Source: Gavia stellata
Lineage: Eukaryota > Chordata > Aves > Gaviiformes > Gaviidae
DNA length: 64,000 bases
Assembly: GCF_030936135.1 (NCBI RefSeq)
Contig: NC_082596.1
Span: 1,278,155-1,342,154, forward strand
Reading direction: 5' to 3'
The notes below the pieces were generated by a model. That model was not told the origin of the DNA and searched no databases. It saw only the letters and a program-made list of their open reading frames with translations. This document shows positions 9,626-20,319 of this stretch, piece by piece; positions within the stretch are counted from its first letter, which is position 1, and the number at the start of each line of letters is the position of its first letter. Position numbers and translations under genes: made by a program.

Positions 9626-10088
9626 TGCAGGGCCACGAAGATGCTGAGGGGACTGGAGCATCCTTCCTATGCGGAGAAGCTGAGAGAGCTGGGTGGTTTT
9701 CCAGCCAGGAGGCAAGGCCAGGCAGGGGAGGAGGCAAGGTCATGCAGACCATCAATGTCTGTACATCCCGTACGGGAGGGAATGAGGACAGGGGAGTCAG
9801 ACTCTTCTCATCGGCGCCCATGGCCAGGGCAAGGGTGAATGGAGAAAGCTGAAAAGACGTGCCATTGCCTTGGAAGAGAATGCAAGCCTTTTTCAGTATG
9901 AGGGTAGTCAAACAGTGGAACCTGTTGCACAGAGAGGTGTTGGAGTCTCCATCCTTAGAGATACTGAAACCTGGCTGGACATGGTTGTGAAGAGCCTGCT
10001 CGAGCTGACCCTGCTTGAGCAGGTTGGGTTGAAGTGGATGATCCCGAGAGGTTCCTTGTGCCCTCACTGATTCTCTTTGGTGTGACTC
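9626..10088 (+). mobile_element. CR1 3' end, plus strand
   Basis: Opens with GTGCAGGGCCACGAAGATG (CR1 C-terminal region), includes a decayed VKQWNLLHREVLESPSLEI-like reading at 9907-9962, and ends in GATTCTCTTTGGTGTGACTCTG. 10089-10149 is keratin flank. Confidence 0.8.
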
Positions 10089-10149
10089 TGCTTGCTGTGA
10101 TGGCCAGGGAGTTGTGCTGAGGAATAAAGCTGGTCAGGGGAGAGCAGAG

Positions 10150-10588
10150 TGAAACCCTCATACTCCAACAGAAATGGTTAGCGACCTGCTACACCACTTA
10201 GTCATACACAAGGGTATGGGGCCGAATGGGATCCTCCCAAGCGTATTGAGGGAGCTGGCAGAAGTGCTCACCAAGTCACTTTGAAGAAGGTGGGTGTTGG
10301 TCTCTTCTCCCAAGTGACTAGTGACAGGTCAAGAGGAAATGGCCTCAAGTTGCACCAGGGGAGGTTTAGGCTGGATATTAGGAAAAATTTCTTTCCTGAG
10401 AGATTGGAGAAACACTGGAACAGGCTGCCCAGGGTAGTGTTGAGTCACCATCCCTGGAGGTGTTTCAAAGATGTGGAGACATGGCGCTCAGGGACATGGT
10501 TTAGTGGTGGTTTGGCAGTGTTAGGTTAATGGTTGGACTCAATGTTCTGAAGGGTCTTCTTCAGCCTAAATGATTCTGTGATTCTAAA
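10150..10588 (+). mobile_element. internally deleted CR1
   Basis: The first 130 bp match the region before the RT (GGGTATGGGGCCGAATGGGA, CR1 'GPDGI' block). At 10281 it jumps straight to the 3' part ([41 protein letters not shown]) and ends in TGATTCTGTGATTCT. More than 1 kb of RT is missing. It interrupts the keratin K3 3' flank, which resumes at about 10589 and runs to the polyadenylation signal at 10874. Confidence 0.85.
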
Positions 10589-11306
10589 TGCGTAAACCAC
10601 GGGGAGCTTTCGTCAGAGGCATGGGTAGATGTGCATTAGTATGTCCAAGCCTTTGTTTGGGCAGGTGAAGGGCTTGCGTCATGAGCTTGCAGCTCCTCTG
10701 TGCCCGTCTGTGGTGGTGGTGTTGCTGGTTACATACTTCCTAGAAGAGGTTTTGTAGCCCCTTTCCACCCACCCCAATGGCCGCCTGAGCTCTGGCTTTG
10801 TGCTGGCTGAGGTTAGAAGTGGCTTGGGAGATGAAATGAAGAAGAGGCGACTCAGGCTGGGATGCAGAAGAACTTTATTGAAGGTAAAAAACAGGTAAAA
10901 GGGAGGACCACCGAGGGAAGGGAGACAGTCTGAGGTGTAAGTAGGGTGACCATCAGCCGAGGTTCCTTGTGTGCACTAGATTTTTCAAGAGCATCAAGGG
11001 CTTTCTTTCCTGCAGCGGTAGCTGCGAACAAGAGGTCCTCGATGGTCTTTAGCTTGTGAGAAGGTGTTTGCAGCAGAGACTAGTGGACATAGCAGAAGCG
11101 GCGATGCAAAGAAGGACTTGGGAGAAGAGGAGGAGGTGGATGGTCCATGTTTCCAGGCAGCCTGGGCTGGCCCCTTCCTTGCTTGCTTTGTGCCTTGAGA
11201 GAAAGAGCCATGAGCGGCAGGTCCACGTGCCAGGAAGAGCCCGGAGGTGCATCCTCAATCCATGCCGTGGTTTCCAGGGTGGTGTCAGGGGTGGTGGCGA
11301 GGGCCC

Positions 11307-11615
11307 TTAGCAGGGGTAGCAGCCTCTTCTGCCGCCGAAGCAGCCCAGGCCTCCAAAGCCATAGCCATAGCCGAAGCCACCGGAGGAGATGGGCACTCCC
11401 TGGGAGCTGAGGATGTTGCCCACGGCAGCGGATGAGGAGGATCCGACGGCGGTGTTCTGTGGGAAGGAGCTGAGGATGGGTCCTGGCAGGGTGACAAGCA
11501 CGGCGGGAGGCTGGATGACGACGCGGGAGTCCTCGCACTGCCTGACACAGGGCTCGTTGCAGCTGTCAGCCAGCGGGGTGGGTCCGCAGGGGCGGCAGAG
11601 GTCGTAGCAGGCCAT
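11307..11615 (-). CDS. feather beta-keratin K3 (class A, 102 aa)
   Basis: Intact keratin with D17, class A core P37-A38 and L40 ([20 protein letters not shown]), I76 and the common tail [18 protein letters not shown] before CYPC. Start as in the other copies: ATG 20 nt after the acceptor (exon 2 5' end 11635). Intron 11636-11829, the shortest here (194 nt); exon 1 about 11830-11871; AATAAA at 10874-10879. The 3' UTR carries a stretch at about 10985-11040 (TCTTTCCTGCAGCGGTAGC) not seen in other copies. First class A gene in the array. Confidence 0.95.
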   Translation of the reverse strand: MACYDLCRPCGPTPLADSCNEPCVRQCEDSRVVIQPPAVLVTLPGPILSSFPQNTAVGSSSSAAVGNILSSQGVPISSGGFGYGYGFGGLGCFGGRRGCYPC

Positions 11616-11874
11616 GTCTGTGGTGTGGAGGGGCCCTGGAAGAGAGGGTGTTGAGGAAGAAGAGGAGCGTGGAGTGCAAGGGGCTGGAGGGATTGGGGAG
11701 TCATGGTGTGGGGCTGTGGGGAGCGTGTCGTTGGGGAGGTGTCAGGGCTGCTGAGTCTGGAGTCAGAGTGTGCTGGAAGGGAGGGGCCAGGTGGGTGAGG
11801 AGGAGCAGGGGAAGGGGTTTCAGGCTCACCTTGTTGACTGCGGAGGAGAAGGTGTCAGGAGAAGTGTGTGAGGG

Positions 11875-12720
11875 AGAGAGGCGCTGGGCCGGCTTTTATG
11901 CTGGTCCCCGAGTGCCCCAGGGTGTGAGACAGCCTTTGCGCATGACAGCATTTTTCAGCAAGCAGCTGTTGCATGCCACAGCCAGCGAATAATGAGTTGG
12001 GGTGTTTTCTTTCCCGCAGCACTCCCTTTTAATGTTGACCTCTTGAGGACATCTCCGTCTGACCCGGGCGGCAGCTTTTAAGTGAGAGTAGGTATTTGGG
12101 AGGATTTGCATGGAAGGTGCGTGTCAGGGCATTTGGCAGACGTGGCCAAAGTGTAGGAGAGGTGGGGTGTCATCAGTGAGTTCATCCTGTGGTACTCACG
12201 TGGTGTGGTTTGTGGGTTTGCTGTGAAGAGGGGACCCCAATTCCTCGCAGCCCTGGCAGGCTGGTCGGGGATTTGCAAGTGCGCCGGGCGTGAGGCGCTA
12301 CCTCTTCCAATTGCGTTCGGTCCCTCCCCGCTTTGCTGCCAGCTCGCTAAGCCTTTACTAAGGCCTGGCCTTTCCCATTGAGTGTGCCCCATGGGTGCCT
12401 TGGTGCCGCTGTTGCTTGTAAGGTTGTAGCTGGGAGAAAGGAGGCTGCCTGTTTGGGCTTGTGCCTCCTTGGTGCCCTCCCTGGGAGTGTCTGCATGCAG
12501 GCAGCGGAAGGCTAATTGCAAGAGCATGTCATTGTCCTGTCAGCTACGGTTCAGAGCTCGCAGGCCCTGTCATGTGGGGAGCCCTGCCAGGCTCTCCAAA
12601 GGCTTGTGTTGGCCCCTCCATAGCGCTCCCTTTACCTTCCTTTGGTACGCGTGTAGAGTGGGCTCTGGTGTGACACAATGCTTGGGCTAAGGCCTTACAC
12701 GGTGCTTGGGCTCTGGTGTG
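11875..12720 (-). promoter_or_regulatory. K3 promoter and 5' flank (class A)
   Basis: TATA box CATAAAAG at 11893-11900 followed by GCCGGC. CTTAAAAG at 12075-12082. The palindrome seen in class B promoters is here GGACATCTCC at 12047-12056, one base off. 12120-12720 is flank shared with 3180-3740, with a mixed A/T-poor composition and no gene. Confidence 0.75.
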
Positions 12721-12962
12721 ACACATCCAAAGAAGAAGAATGAGAAGAAAGAATTTGGAGATTGCTGAGGGGAGTTGGAGGCGAGCATGCAGCACATGGC
12801 TGCAGAGCTGAGGCCTTGGTGGTGGTGGATGCATGCCAAAGGCTTGATGAATGCAAGGCCTGCCCAGTTGAGCCGAGGTGAGTGTTTTGCAGGCTGTTTG
12901 TCAGGCAAGCAGTGCTTGTTGCTGAGGAAGATGAAGGGAGGTAGGAAGGAATGCTGTGTGTC
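12721..12962. other. spacer, unassigned
   Basis: Purine-rich run at 12729-12752, then sequence nearly identical to 3780-4019 of the K1-K2 spacer. No recognisable coding or RNA feature. Confidence 0.5.
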
Positions 12963-13656
12963 TGGAGATAAGCAAGTCCATGGGGCCTGAGGCGTTGTAG
13001 CCATGAATACAGAGGGACCTGTCTGATGCCTTTGTATGTGCCATTCCATTATGTTGGGAAGTTGGTGGGGCCTGGGAGTGGTTTTTGATGGCTGGAAGGA
13101 GAACTCATAGCCCTTGTATCTTGGAGAAGATCAGGAAGGAAGATCTGGGAAAGTAGAGGTTTCCTAGCCTGACCTCGTTTCTGAGAAGGTGATGTAGTAA
13201 ACCCTCTTGGAAGGCACTGCCAATCCCCGGAAGGACAACGAGGTGATGGGGAGTTTTCAGCATGGATTTACAAAGGGGAAATCATGCTTGGCCAACCTGT
13301 GTGTCTTCTACTTTGAAGTGACTAGCTTTGTGGACGAGGAGAGAGCCGTGGCTGGTGTTTACGTTGACTTTTCAGTGAAGCCTTTGACGCTTTCTCCCCT
13401 TGCTTTCTCATAGACCACCCAAGAAATTACGGGGTTGCGTAAGTAGCCAGTGAGGTTGAGTGCAAACTGGTTGAAGGGCTGGGCCCAGAGGTTTGTGCTC
13501 AGTGGCCCAAAGTCCAGTTGGAGGCAAGTCTCAGGTGGTGTAGGCCAGGACTTGGATCCGTGGGGCCAGCCCTGTTCAACATCCTCATCAATGGCCTGGG
13601 CAGTTGGACAGTCTGCCCCCTCAGCAAGTTGGCAGATGATGCAATATCTGGAGATG
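12963..13656 (+). mobile_element. CR1 fragment (RT region)
   Basis: Same CR1 as 4020-4522 but longer on the right. It includes HGFTKGKSCLANLCVFYFEV near 13270, NWLKGWAQRFV-like text near 13465 and a decayed FADD region (KLADDAISGD) near 13625-13650, all in scattered frames. It is cut by the truncated LTR at 13657. Confidence 0.82.
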
Positions 13657-14203
13657 GTTTGCTGGCAGGACTTGTGACCCCATTGGGGACCCACACTGGA
13701 GCAGTTTGTGGAGAACTGCAGCCTGTGCGAAGGACTGACATTGGAGAAGTTTGTGGAGGACTGTCTCCTGTAGGAGAGACCCCACGCTGGAGGTGGGGAA
13801 GAGTGTGAGGAGTCCTCTCCCTGAGGAGGAAGACGTGGCAGAAACAAGGTGTGATGAACTGACCACAACCGGCATTCCCCATCCCCCTGCACTCTGGTGG
13901 GGGAAGAGGTAGAGAATTCAGGACTGAAGTTTAATGCAGGAAAAAGGGAGGTGGGGAGAAGGTGTTTTAAGATTTGGGTTTTTTTCTCATTATCTTACCC
14001 TGATTTGATTGGTAATAAGTTAAACTAATTTCCCCAAGTCGAGTCTGTTTTGCCTGTTTCATTAATCAGTGAATGATCTGTCCCTGTCCTTATCTTGACC
14101 CCTGAGCCTTTCTTATGCTTTCTCTGCCCTGCCCAGCTGAGGAGGGGAGTGATGGAGAGGCTTTGGTGGGCACCTGGAGTTGAGCCAGGGTCAACCCACC
14201 ACA
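13657..14203 (+). mobile_element. truncated LTR fossil, family 1
   Basis: Right-hand 547 bp of the LTR family seen whole at 6654-7623, starting GTTTGCTGGCAGGACTTG and ending TCAACCCACCACA. It lies inside a CR1 whose halves are 12963-13656 and 14204-14467. The twin copy at 25245-25791 has the same left edge, so the truncation came before the spacers were duplicated. Confidence 0.75.
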
Positions 14204-14467
14204 GGTGAGTGGACCAAGCTGAAAAGATGTGCCATATCCTTAGAAGAGAAGGCAAGCCTCTTCCAGTGTGAGGGTGGTCAATCAGTGGAACCGGAAGCGC
14301 AGAGAGGTGTTGGAGTCTGCATCCTTGGAGATACGGAAAACCTGGCTGGCCGTGGTCGTGGACAGCCTGCTCGGGCTGACCGTGCCTGAGCAGGCTGGGT
14401 TGAAGTAGATGATTTCCTGAGTTTCCTTGTGCCCTCACTGATTCTGTTTGCTGTGATTCTGCTTGCT
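14204..14467 (+). mobile_element. CR1 3' end fragment
   Basis: Continuation of the CR1 split by the LTR. It ends in CTGATTCTGTTTGCTGTGAT tail units near 14440-14465. 14468-14768 is keratin-type 3' flank, with a (GTT)n run at about 14633-14650. Confidence 0.75.
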
Positions 14468-14768
14468 GTGCTGGGCAGGGAGTCGTGCTGGGGAAGAGAG
14501 TTGGTCAAGGACGTGGTGCCATGGGGAGGTTGCGTCAGAGGCATGGGTAGAAGTGCGTTAGCATGTCCAAGCCTTTGTTTGTGCAAGTGAAGGGCTTGTG
14601 TCATGGGCTGGAAGCCCCCGTTTAGCGGTCTGTGTTGTTGTTGTTGTTGCTGGGGACGTAGTTCCTAAGAGAGGTCTTGTAGCCCTTTTCCACCCACCCT
14701 GAGGGCCTTTTGAGCCCTGGCTTTGTGCTGTGTGAAGTTGGAGGAGCCTTGGGAGAGAAGGGAAGTGG

Positions 14769-16091
14769 AGGCGTGTCATGCTGGGATGCAGGACATCTTT
14801 ATTGAGGCAAAAGGGTGAAAAGGTAGGAGTGAAAAGTGGAAGAGAGCCGGTGTGAGGTGCAAGTAGGGTGCCCGTCAGCCGAGGTCCCTTGTGTGAGATA
14901 GATCTTGTCAGAGCCTGACAAGGCTCTGCAGAGGGATCTGGACAGGCTGGATCGATAGGCCGAGGCCAATTGGATGAAGTTTAATAAGGCCAAGTGCCGG
15001 GTTCTACACTTTGGCCACAACAACCCCATGCAATGCTACAGGCTTGGGGACGAGTGGCTGGAAAGCTCCCCCGCAGAAAAGGACCTGGGGGTGTTGATTG
15101 ACAGTCAGCTGAAGATGAGCCAGCAGTGTGCCCAGGTGGCCAAGAAGGCCAACGGCATCCTGGCCTGTATCAGAAATAGTGTGGCCATCAGGAGCAGGGA
15201 GGTGATCATGCCCCTGTACTCGGCTCTGGTGAGGCCGCACCTCGAATCCTGTGTTCAGTGTTGGGCCCCTCACTCCAAGAAGGACATTGAGGTGCTGGAG
15301 CGTGTCCAGAGAAGGGCGACGAAGCTGGTGAGGGGTCTGGAGCACAAGTCTGATGAGGAGCGGCTGAGGGAACTGGGGTTGTTCATTCTGGAGAAGAGGA
15401 GGCTGAGGGGAGAACTTATTGCTCTCTACAACTACCTGAAAGGGTGTTGCAGAGAGGTGGGTGTTGGTCTCTTCTCCCAAGTGACTAGCGACAGGACAAG
15501 AGGAAATGGCCTCAAGTTGCACCAGGGGAGATTCAGGCTGGATATTAGGAAAAAGTTCTTTACTGAGAGAGTAGTGAAACATTGGAACAGGCTGCCCAGG
15601 GAAGTGGTAGACTCACCCTCCCTGGAAGTATTCAAGGAGCGTGTGGATGTGGCATTGTGGGATGTGGCTTGATTGGCATGGTGGTGTGTGGTGTGGGTGG
15701 GTTGTTTTGGTGTGGGCTGTGGTTTGTTTTGTGGTTTGTGGGTGGTTTTGGTTTTTTGTGTTGGGGGTTTTTTTTTGTTTTTTTTTTTTTTTTCTTAATG
15801 GTTGGACTTGATGATCTTACAGGTCTTTTCCAACCTTAGTGATTCTGTGATTCTGTGAAAGCCGCAAGGTCTCCCTGGTCTCGGCTGGTCGTTGGCTTGC
15901 GAGAAGGTGTTTGCAGCAGAGAGTAGTGGACATAGCAGAAGGGGTGATTCAAAGAAGGAAGTGGGAGAAGAGAAGGAGGTACATGGGCCATGTTTCCAGG
16001 CAGCCCATGCTGGTCCCTTCCCTGCTTCCTTGCTTTTTTCCTTGAGAAGAAGAGCCATGGGTGCCAGGACCATGTCCCAGTGACATCCTGG
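14769..16091 (-). pseudogene. keratin gene remnant: 3' UTR only, split by CR1
   Basis: 14769-14925 and 15860-16091 together match the 3' UTR of K2 (5131-5505) and K6 closely: AATAAA at 14796-14801, AAAGTGGAAGAGAGCCGG, TGCAGCAGAGAGTAGTGGAC, and CCCAGTGACATCCTGG at the right edge. The coding exon, intron and promoter that should follow are absent; plus-strand CR1 sequence takes their place at 16092. A CR1 (14926-15859) also interrupts the UTR. So a thirteenth keratin gene once stood between K3 and K4 and lost everything but its 3' UTR. It is of the K2/K6 UTR type. Confidence 0.82.
14926..15859 (+). mobile_element. CR1, 5'-truncated, longest open C-terminal frame
   Basis: Frame 14974-15672 is open for 232 codons through the whole CR1 C-terminal region ([80 protein letters not shown]). 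It is followed by a GT-rich then T-rich 3' UTR (15680-15795) and the TTAGTGATTCTGTGATTCTG tail. It lacks the RT palm, so it cannot move by itself. The open frame suggests a later insertion than the other CR1 copies here. Confidence 0.92.
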
Positions 16092-16505
16092 CAGAAGCGT
16101 CATTCCTATGAGAAGAGGCCGAGGAGCTGGGATTCCTAATCTAGGAGGCAAAGAATGTGCAGGGGGTCTGTCATCAATGTGTATAAATCCCAGACAGGAG
16201 GGAGTGAAGTTGAGGGAGCGAAGTTGAGGGAGCGTGGTTCTTCTGAGTAGTACGCACGACCAGGACAAGAGTCCATGGGCACAAGTGAGAACAGATGGCA
16301 TTCCATGGGCGAAGAAGGCAAGTCTTTTCCAGAGTGAGGGTGGTCAGAGAGTGGAAGAGGTGGTGGAGTCTCCCTCCTGGGAGATACTGAAAACCAACCA
16401 GCCATGGTCCCAGACAACCTGCTGTGGGTGGTCATGCTTCAGCAGTGAGTTGAAGCACATGATATCCAGAGGTTCCTGCCGAACTGCATGTTTCTGTGAT
16501 TCTGT
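16092..16505 (+). mobile_element. CR1 3' end fragment
   Basis: Starts at GAAGCGTCATTCCTATGAGA (CR1 'HSYEERL' block) and includes CAGAGAGTGGAAGAGGTGG and the GAGGTTCCTGCCGAACTGCA end with TTTCTGTGATTCTG. The same piece lies 3' of K7, K9 and K11 (class A genes). 16506-16799 is the K4 3' flank. Confidence 0.8.
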
Positions 16506-17075
16506 TGGCTGGGAGGGCATGAGAGTCATTGTAGGGAAGAGAGTTAGTCAATGGTGTGCTGGCATGGGGAGACTTTGTGAGAGGCATACAAAGGTGAGAA
16601 TTATTGCGTCAAAGCCTTTGGGTAAGTGGTGGGTGGGATTGTGTATGTTCTGGAAGAGATGAGGCACCGGCGTTGGTGGTGGCCTGTTTCATAGGAGAGG
16701 TGTTGTTGCCCCTTTCCACCAACCGTGATGGGCTTTTAAGCCCTGTTTCTTCTTGGGTGAAGAAAAGTGGAAGCATTTGAGGCTGGGATGCAGGAGAAGT
16801 TTATTGAGGCAAAAGAGTGAAAATGCAGGAGCACCATGTGGAGGGGAGCTGGTGTGAGGTGCAAAGAAGGAGGTGGGAGAAGAGGAGGAGGTACATGGGC
16901 CATGTTTCCAGGCAGCCCGGGCAGGCCCCTTCCCTGCTTCCTTGCTCGGTGCCTTGAGAGGAGGAGCTGTGGACGGCAGGTCGACGTGCCAGGAAGGGCC
17001 CGGAGGTGTGTCCTCAATCCATGCCGTGGCTTCCCGGATGTGGGTGGTTGGTGTCAGGGGTGTTGGCGAGGGCCC

Positions 17076-17384
17076 TTAGCAGGGGTAGCAGCCTCTCCTG
17101 CCCCTGATGCAGCCCAGGCCTCCAAAGCCATAGCTGTAGCCGAAGCCGCCGGAGGAGATGGGCACTCCCTGGGAGCTGAGGATGTTGCCCACGGCAGCGG
17201 ATGAGGAGGATCCGACGGCGGTGTTCTGTGGGAAGGAGCTGAGGATGGGTCCTGGCAGGGTGACGAGCACGGCGGGAGGCTGGATGACGACGCGGGAGTC
17301 CTCGCACTGCCTGACACAGGGCTCGTTGCAGCTGTCAGCCAGCGGGGTGGGTCCGCAGGGGCGGCAGAGGTCGTAGCAGGCCAT
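17076..17384 (-). CDS. feather beta-keratin K4 (class A, variant tail, 102 aa)
   Basis: Intact frame with D17, P37-A38, L40 and I76. The C-terminal tail differs from all other copies: S84 for Gly (FGYSYGFGG), I93 for Phe and R94 for Gly ([13 protein letters not shown]). These changes remove an aromatic and add a positive charge next to C92, in the Gly/Tyr matrix-contact segment. All nine cysteines remain. Exon 2 starts at 17404, intron 17405-17612, exon 1 about 17613-17653, AATAAA at 16800-16805. Either a genuine divergent isoform or the start of decay; the open frame and intact splice sites favour the former. Confidence 0.93.
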   Translation of the reverse strand: MACYDLCRPCGPTPLADSCNEPCVRQCEDSRVVIQPPAVLVTLPGPILSSFPQNTAVGSSSSAAVGNILSSQGVPISSGGFGYSYGFGGLGCIRGRRGCYPC

Positions 17385-17656
17385 GTCTGTGGTGTGGAGG
17401 GGCCCTGGAAGAGAGGGTGTTGAGGAAGCGGAGGGGAATGGGGGTGCGAGGGGTGGTTTTGCAGGAGGTCGAGGGAGTGGGGAGTCGTGGTGTGGGGCTA
17501 TGGGGAGTGTGGTGTTGGGGAGGCATCAGGGCTGCTGAGTGTGGAGGCAGATCGTCCTGGAAGAGGCAGGCCAGCTGCGTCTGGAGAGCAGGGGAAGGGG
17601 TTTCAGGCTCACCTTGTTGACCGCAGAGGAGAAGGTGTCAGGAGAAGTGTGTGAGG

Positions 17657-18091
17657 GAGAGAGGTGCTGGGCCGGCTTTTATGCTGGTCCCCAAGTGCCC
17701 AAGGGGGTGAGACAGCCTTTGCGCATGACGGTATTTTTCAGCAAGCAGGCGTTGCATGCCACAGCCTGGTGTTTAATGAGGTTGGACATGTTTTCCTTCC
17801 CACAGTTCTCCCTTTTTAATGTCCTCCTCTTGATTATGTGTCCACATGGCCCTGGCGGGAGCTTTTAAGTGAGAGTAGGTATTTGGGAGGATTTGCATGG
17901 AAGGTGTGTGTCAGAGTAATTGGCAGATGTGTCCAAAGCGTAGGAGAGGTGGGGTGTTGTCCCCGAGGTCATCCCGTGGCACTCGTGTGGTGTGGTTTGC
18001 GGGTGCGTTGTGAAGAGGGGCCTCATTTCCTTGCGGCCGTGGAAGGCTGTTCTGGGCTTTGTGGGTGTGCCGGTCATGAGGCGCTCCACTT
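17657..18091 (-). promoter_or_regulatory. K4 promoter and 5' flank (class A)
   Basis: CATAAAAG at 17676-17683 followed by GCCGGC; CTTAAAAG at 17862-17869. The class B palindrome is replaced by ATTATGTGTCC near 17830-17842. The flank ends where a CR1 tail was inserted at 18092. Confidence 0.75.
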
Positions 18092-18345
18092 CACAGAATC
18101 ACAGAATCATCAAGGTTGGAAAAGACCTGTAAGATCATCAAGTCCAACCATCAACCCAACACCGTCATGCCCACTAAACGATTTCCTGCAATGCCACGTC
18201 CACACATTCCTTGAACACCTCCAGTGATGGTGACTCCACCACCTCCCTGGGCAACCTGTTCCAATGCTTCACCACTCTCTCAGGGAAGAAATTTTTCCTG
18301 CTATCCAGCCTAAAGCTCCCCTGGCGCAACTTGAGGCCACTTCTA
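18092..18345 (-). mobile_element. short CR1 3' tail, minus strand
   Basis: Reads on the minus strand as the end of a CR1: [34 protein letters not shown], then GATGATTCTGTGATTCTGTG at 18092-18111. About 250 bp, inserted in the keratin 5' flank, which resumes at about 18346 (TGCTCTTTCCCCGGCTTGC) and runs to 18461. Confidence 0.85.
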
Positions 18346-18461
18346 TCGCGTTTGCTCTTTCCCCGGCTTGCTGCCATCTCGCTAAGCCTGTCTTTAGGCC
18401 TGGCCTTTCCCCTTGGGTGTGCTCTGTAGGTGTCCTGGTGCCCCTCTTGCTTTAAGGTTGT

Positions 18462-19940
18462 ATCAAACCAAGCCACTTCCAATCATTTATGAGCGCTCAT
18501 GTGTAACTGGGGAGGTCCCAGTTGACTGGAGGTTAGCAAATGTGACGCCCATCTGCAAGAAGGGCCACAAGGAAAGGAGGGTCTGGGGAACTCCAGGCCT
18601 GTCATTGGTGCTCGGTTCCATGAAAGGGTATGGAGCAGATCATCTTGAGTGCCATCACACAGCACAAACAGGACAAGGAGGTGATCAGGCCCAGTCAGGA
18701 TGGGTTTGTGAAAGGCAGGTCCTGCTTGACTCACCTGATCTCCTCCTGTGACAAGGTGAGCTGCTTAGTGGATGAGGGAAAGGCTGTGGATGTTGTTTAC
18801 CTGGACTGTTGTAAAGCCTTTGACACCATTTCCCAAATCATTCCAGTGGAGAAACTGGCTGCTCGTTGGTTGGACGGGCATACTGTTTGCTGGGTAAAAA
18901 ACTGTCTGGATGGCCGGGCCCAAAGAGTTGTGGTGAATGGAGTTAAATCCAGTTGGCGGCTGGTCACAAATGGTGTACTCCTGGGCTCAGTATTGGGACT
19001 AGTTCAGTTTAATATCAATGATCTGGACGAGGGCATCGAGTGCACCCCCGGTAAATTTGCAGATGACACCAAGTAGGGTGGAGTGTTGATCTTCTTGAGG
19101 GTAGGAAGGCTCTGCAGAGGGCTGTGGGCAGGCTGGATCGATGGGCCAATGCCAATTGTATGAGATTCAACGAGGCTCAGTGCTGGGTCCTGCAGTTGAG
19201 CGACAACCCCATGCAACGCTACAGGCTTGTGGAGGAGTGGCTGGAAAGCTGCGCAGTGGAAAAGGACCTGGGGGTGTTGGTCAACAGCTGGCTGAATAGG
19301 AGCCAGCAGTGTGCCTGCATGGCCAAGAAGTCCAACGGCATCCTGGCCTGTATCAGAAATGGTGTGGCCAGCGGGAGTAGGGAAGGGATTGTCTCCCTGT
19401 CCTCGGCGCTGGTGAAGCCGCACCTCGAATACTGCGTTCAGTTTTGCGCCCTTAAGTCTACAAGAAAGAGATGGAGGAGCTGGAGAGCATCCAAAGAAGA
19501 GCAACGGAGCTGGTGAAGAGTTGATAGAAGAAGACTGAGGAGGAGTGGCTGAGGGAACTGGGGTTGTTTGGCCTGGAGAAGAGGAGCCTCAGGTGCGACC
19601 TTATCGGTCTCTTCCACTGCCTGAAAGGAGGCTGTAACGTGGTGGGATTCAGTCTCTTATCCCTAGTAAGGAGTGATAGGATGAGAGGAAAGGGACTCAG
19701 GTTGCACCAGGGGAGGTTTTCATAGGATATTTAGAATGCTTTCTTCATTAAAAGGGTTGTCAAGCCTTGGAACAGGCTGCCCAGGGAAGTGGTTGAGTCA
19801 CCATCCCTGGAGGTATTTGAAAGACATGTAGATGTGGCGCTTGGGGTGACTGTTTATTGGTGGACTTGGTAGTGTTAGGTTAACGGTTGGAGTCGATGAT
19901 GTTAATTGTCTTTTCCAAGGTAAAAGTTTCTGTGATTGTA
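18462..19940 (+). mobile_element. CR1 with RT core, plus strand
   Basis: Begins in the RT N-terminal part (CVTGEVPVDWRLANVTPICK). Open at 18630-19076 through [33 protein letters not shown] and GKFADDTK, so the catalytic FADD is kept, with Cys for Phe in the usual DFSKAF motif. The frame stops just after FADDTK, shifts, and continues to [20 protein letters not shown] and the 3' end (AAGTTTCTGTGATTGTATAT). Near-identical copies lie in the K7-K8, K9-K10 and K11-K12 spacers. Confidence 0.9.
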
Positions 19941-20319
19941 TATGGGGCACCCTGCAAGGGCAGGTGAGTTTCTGGAGAGCCCATGAGTGTGGCAAGAGGC
20001 AGGGGAGGATTGGGGCCCTGGTGAGCGAGGGACTTTGGGGTTTTTACTTGAGGTGAGTACCGAGGGGTGAGATTCTTTCCCTGCATAGTGTTTGAGACGC
20101 AGAAAGAGAATTTGGAGATTGCCGAAGGGAGTTGTAGGCGAGCATGCAGCACGAGGCTGCAAAGCCATAGCCCTGGTGGTGGTGGGTGCATGCCAAAGGG
20201 TTGATGAATGGCCAGGCCTGCCTGGATTGAACTGAGGTGAGTGTTTTTCAGGCTGTTTGTCAGGCGAGCAGTGCTTGCTGAGGAAGATGAAGGGAGGTAG
20301 GACAGAGTGCTGTGCAACT
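19941..20319. other. spacer with diverged copy of the HSE-module 3' part
   Basis: 20025-20105 (GACTTTGGGG... to TGCATAGTGTTTGAG) aligns by eye with 8660-8725 of the promoter-like module: the GGTGAGTACCGAGGGG word matches GCTGAGTGCCGAGGGC, and CCCTGCATAGTGTTTG matches CTCTGCGCAGTGTTTG. No HSE or CCAAT repeats remain here. 20106-20319 is unassigned and shared with 3800-4010. Confidence 0.5.

Noticed and set aside
15680-15795. GT- and T-rich tract as a free microsatellite
   Set aside because: It lies between the CR1 coding end and the CR1 tail, so it belongs to that element's 3' UTR.
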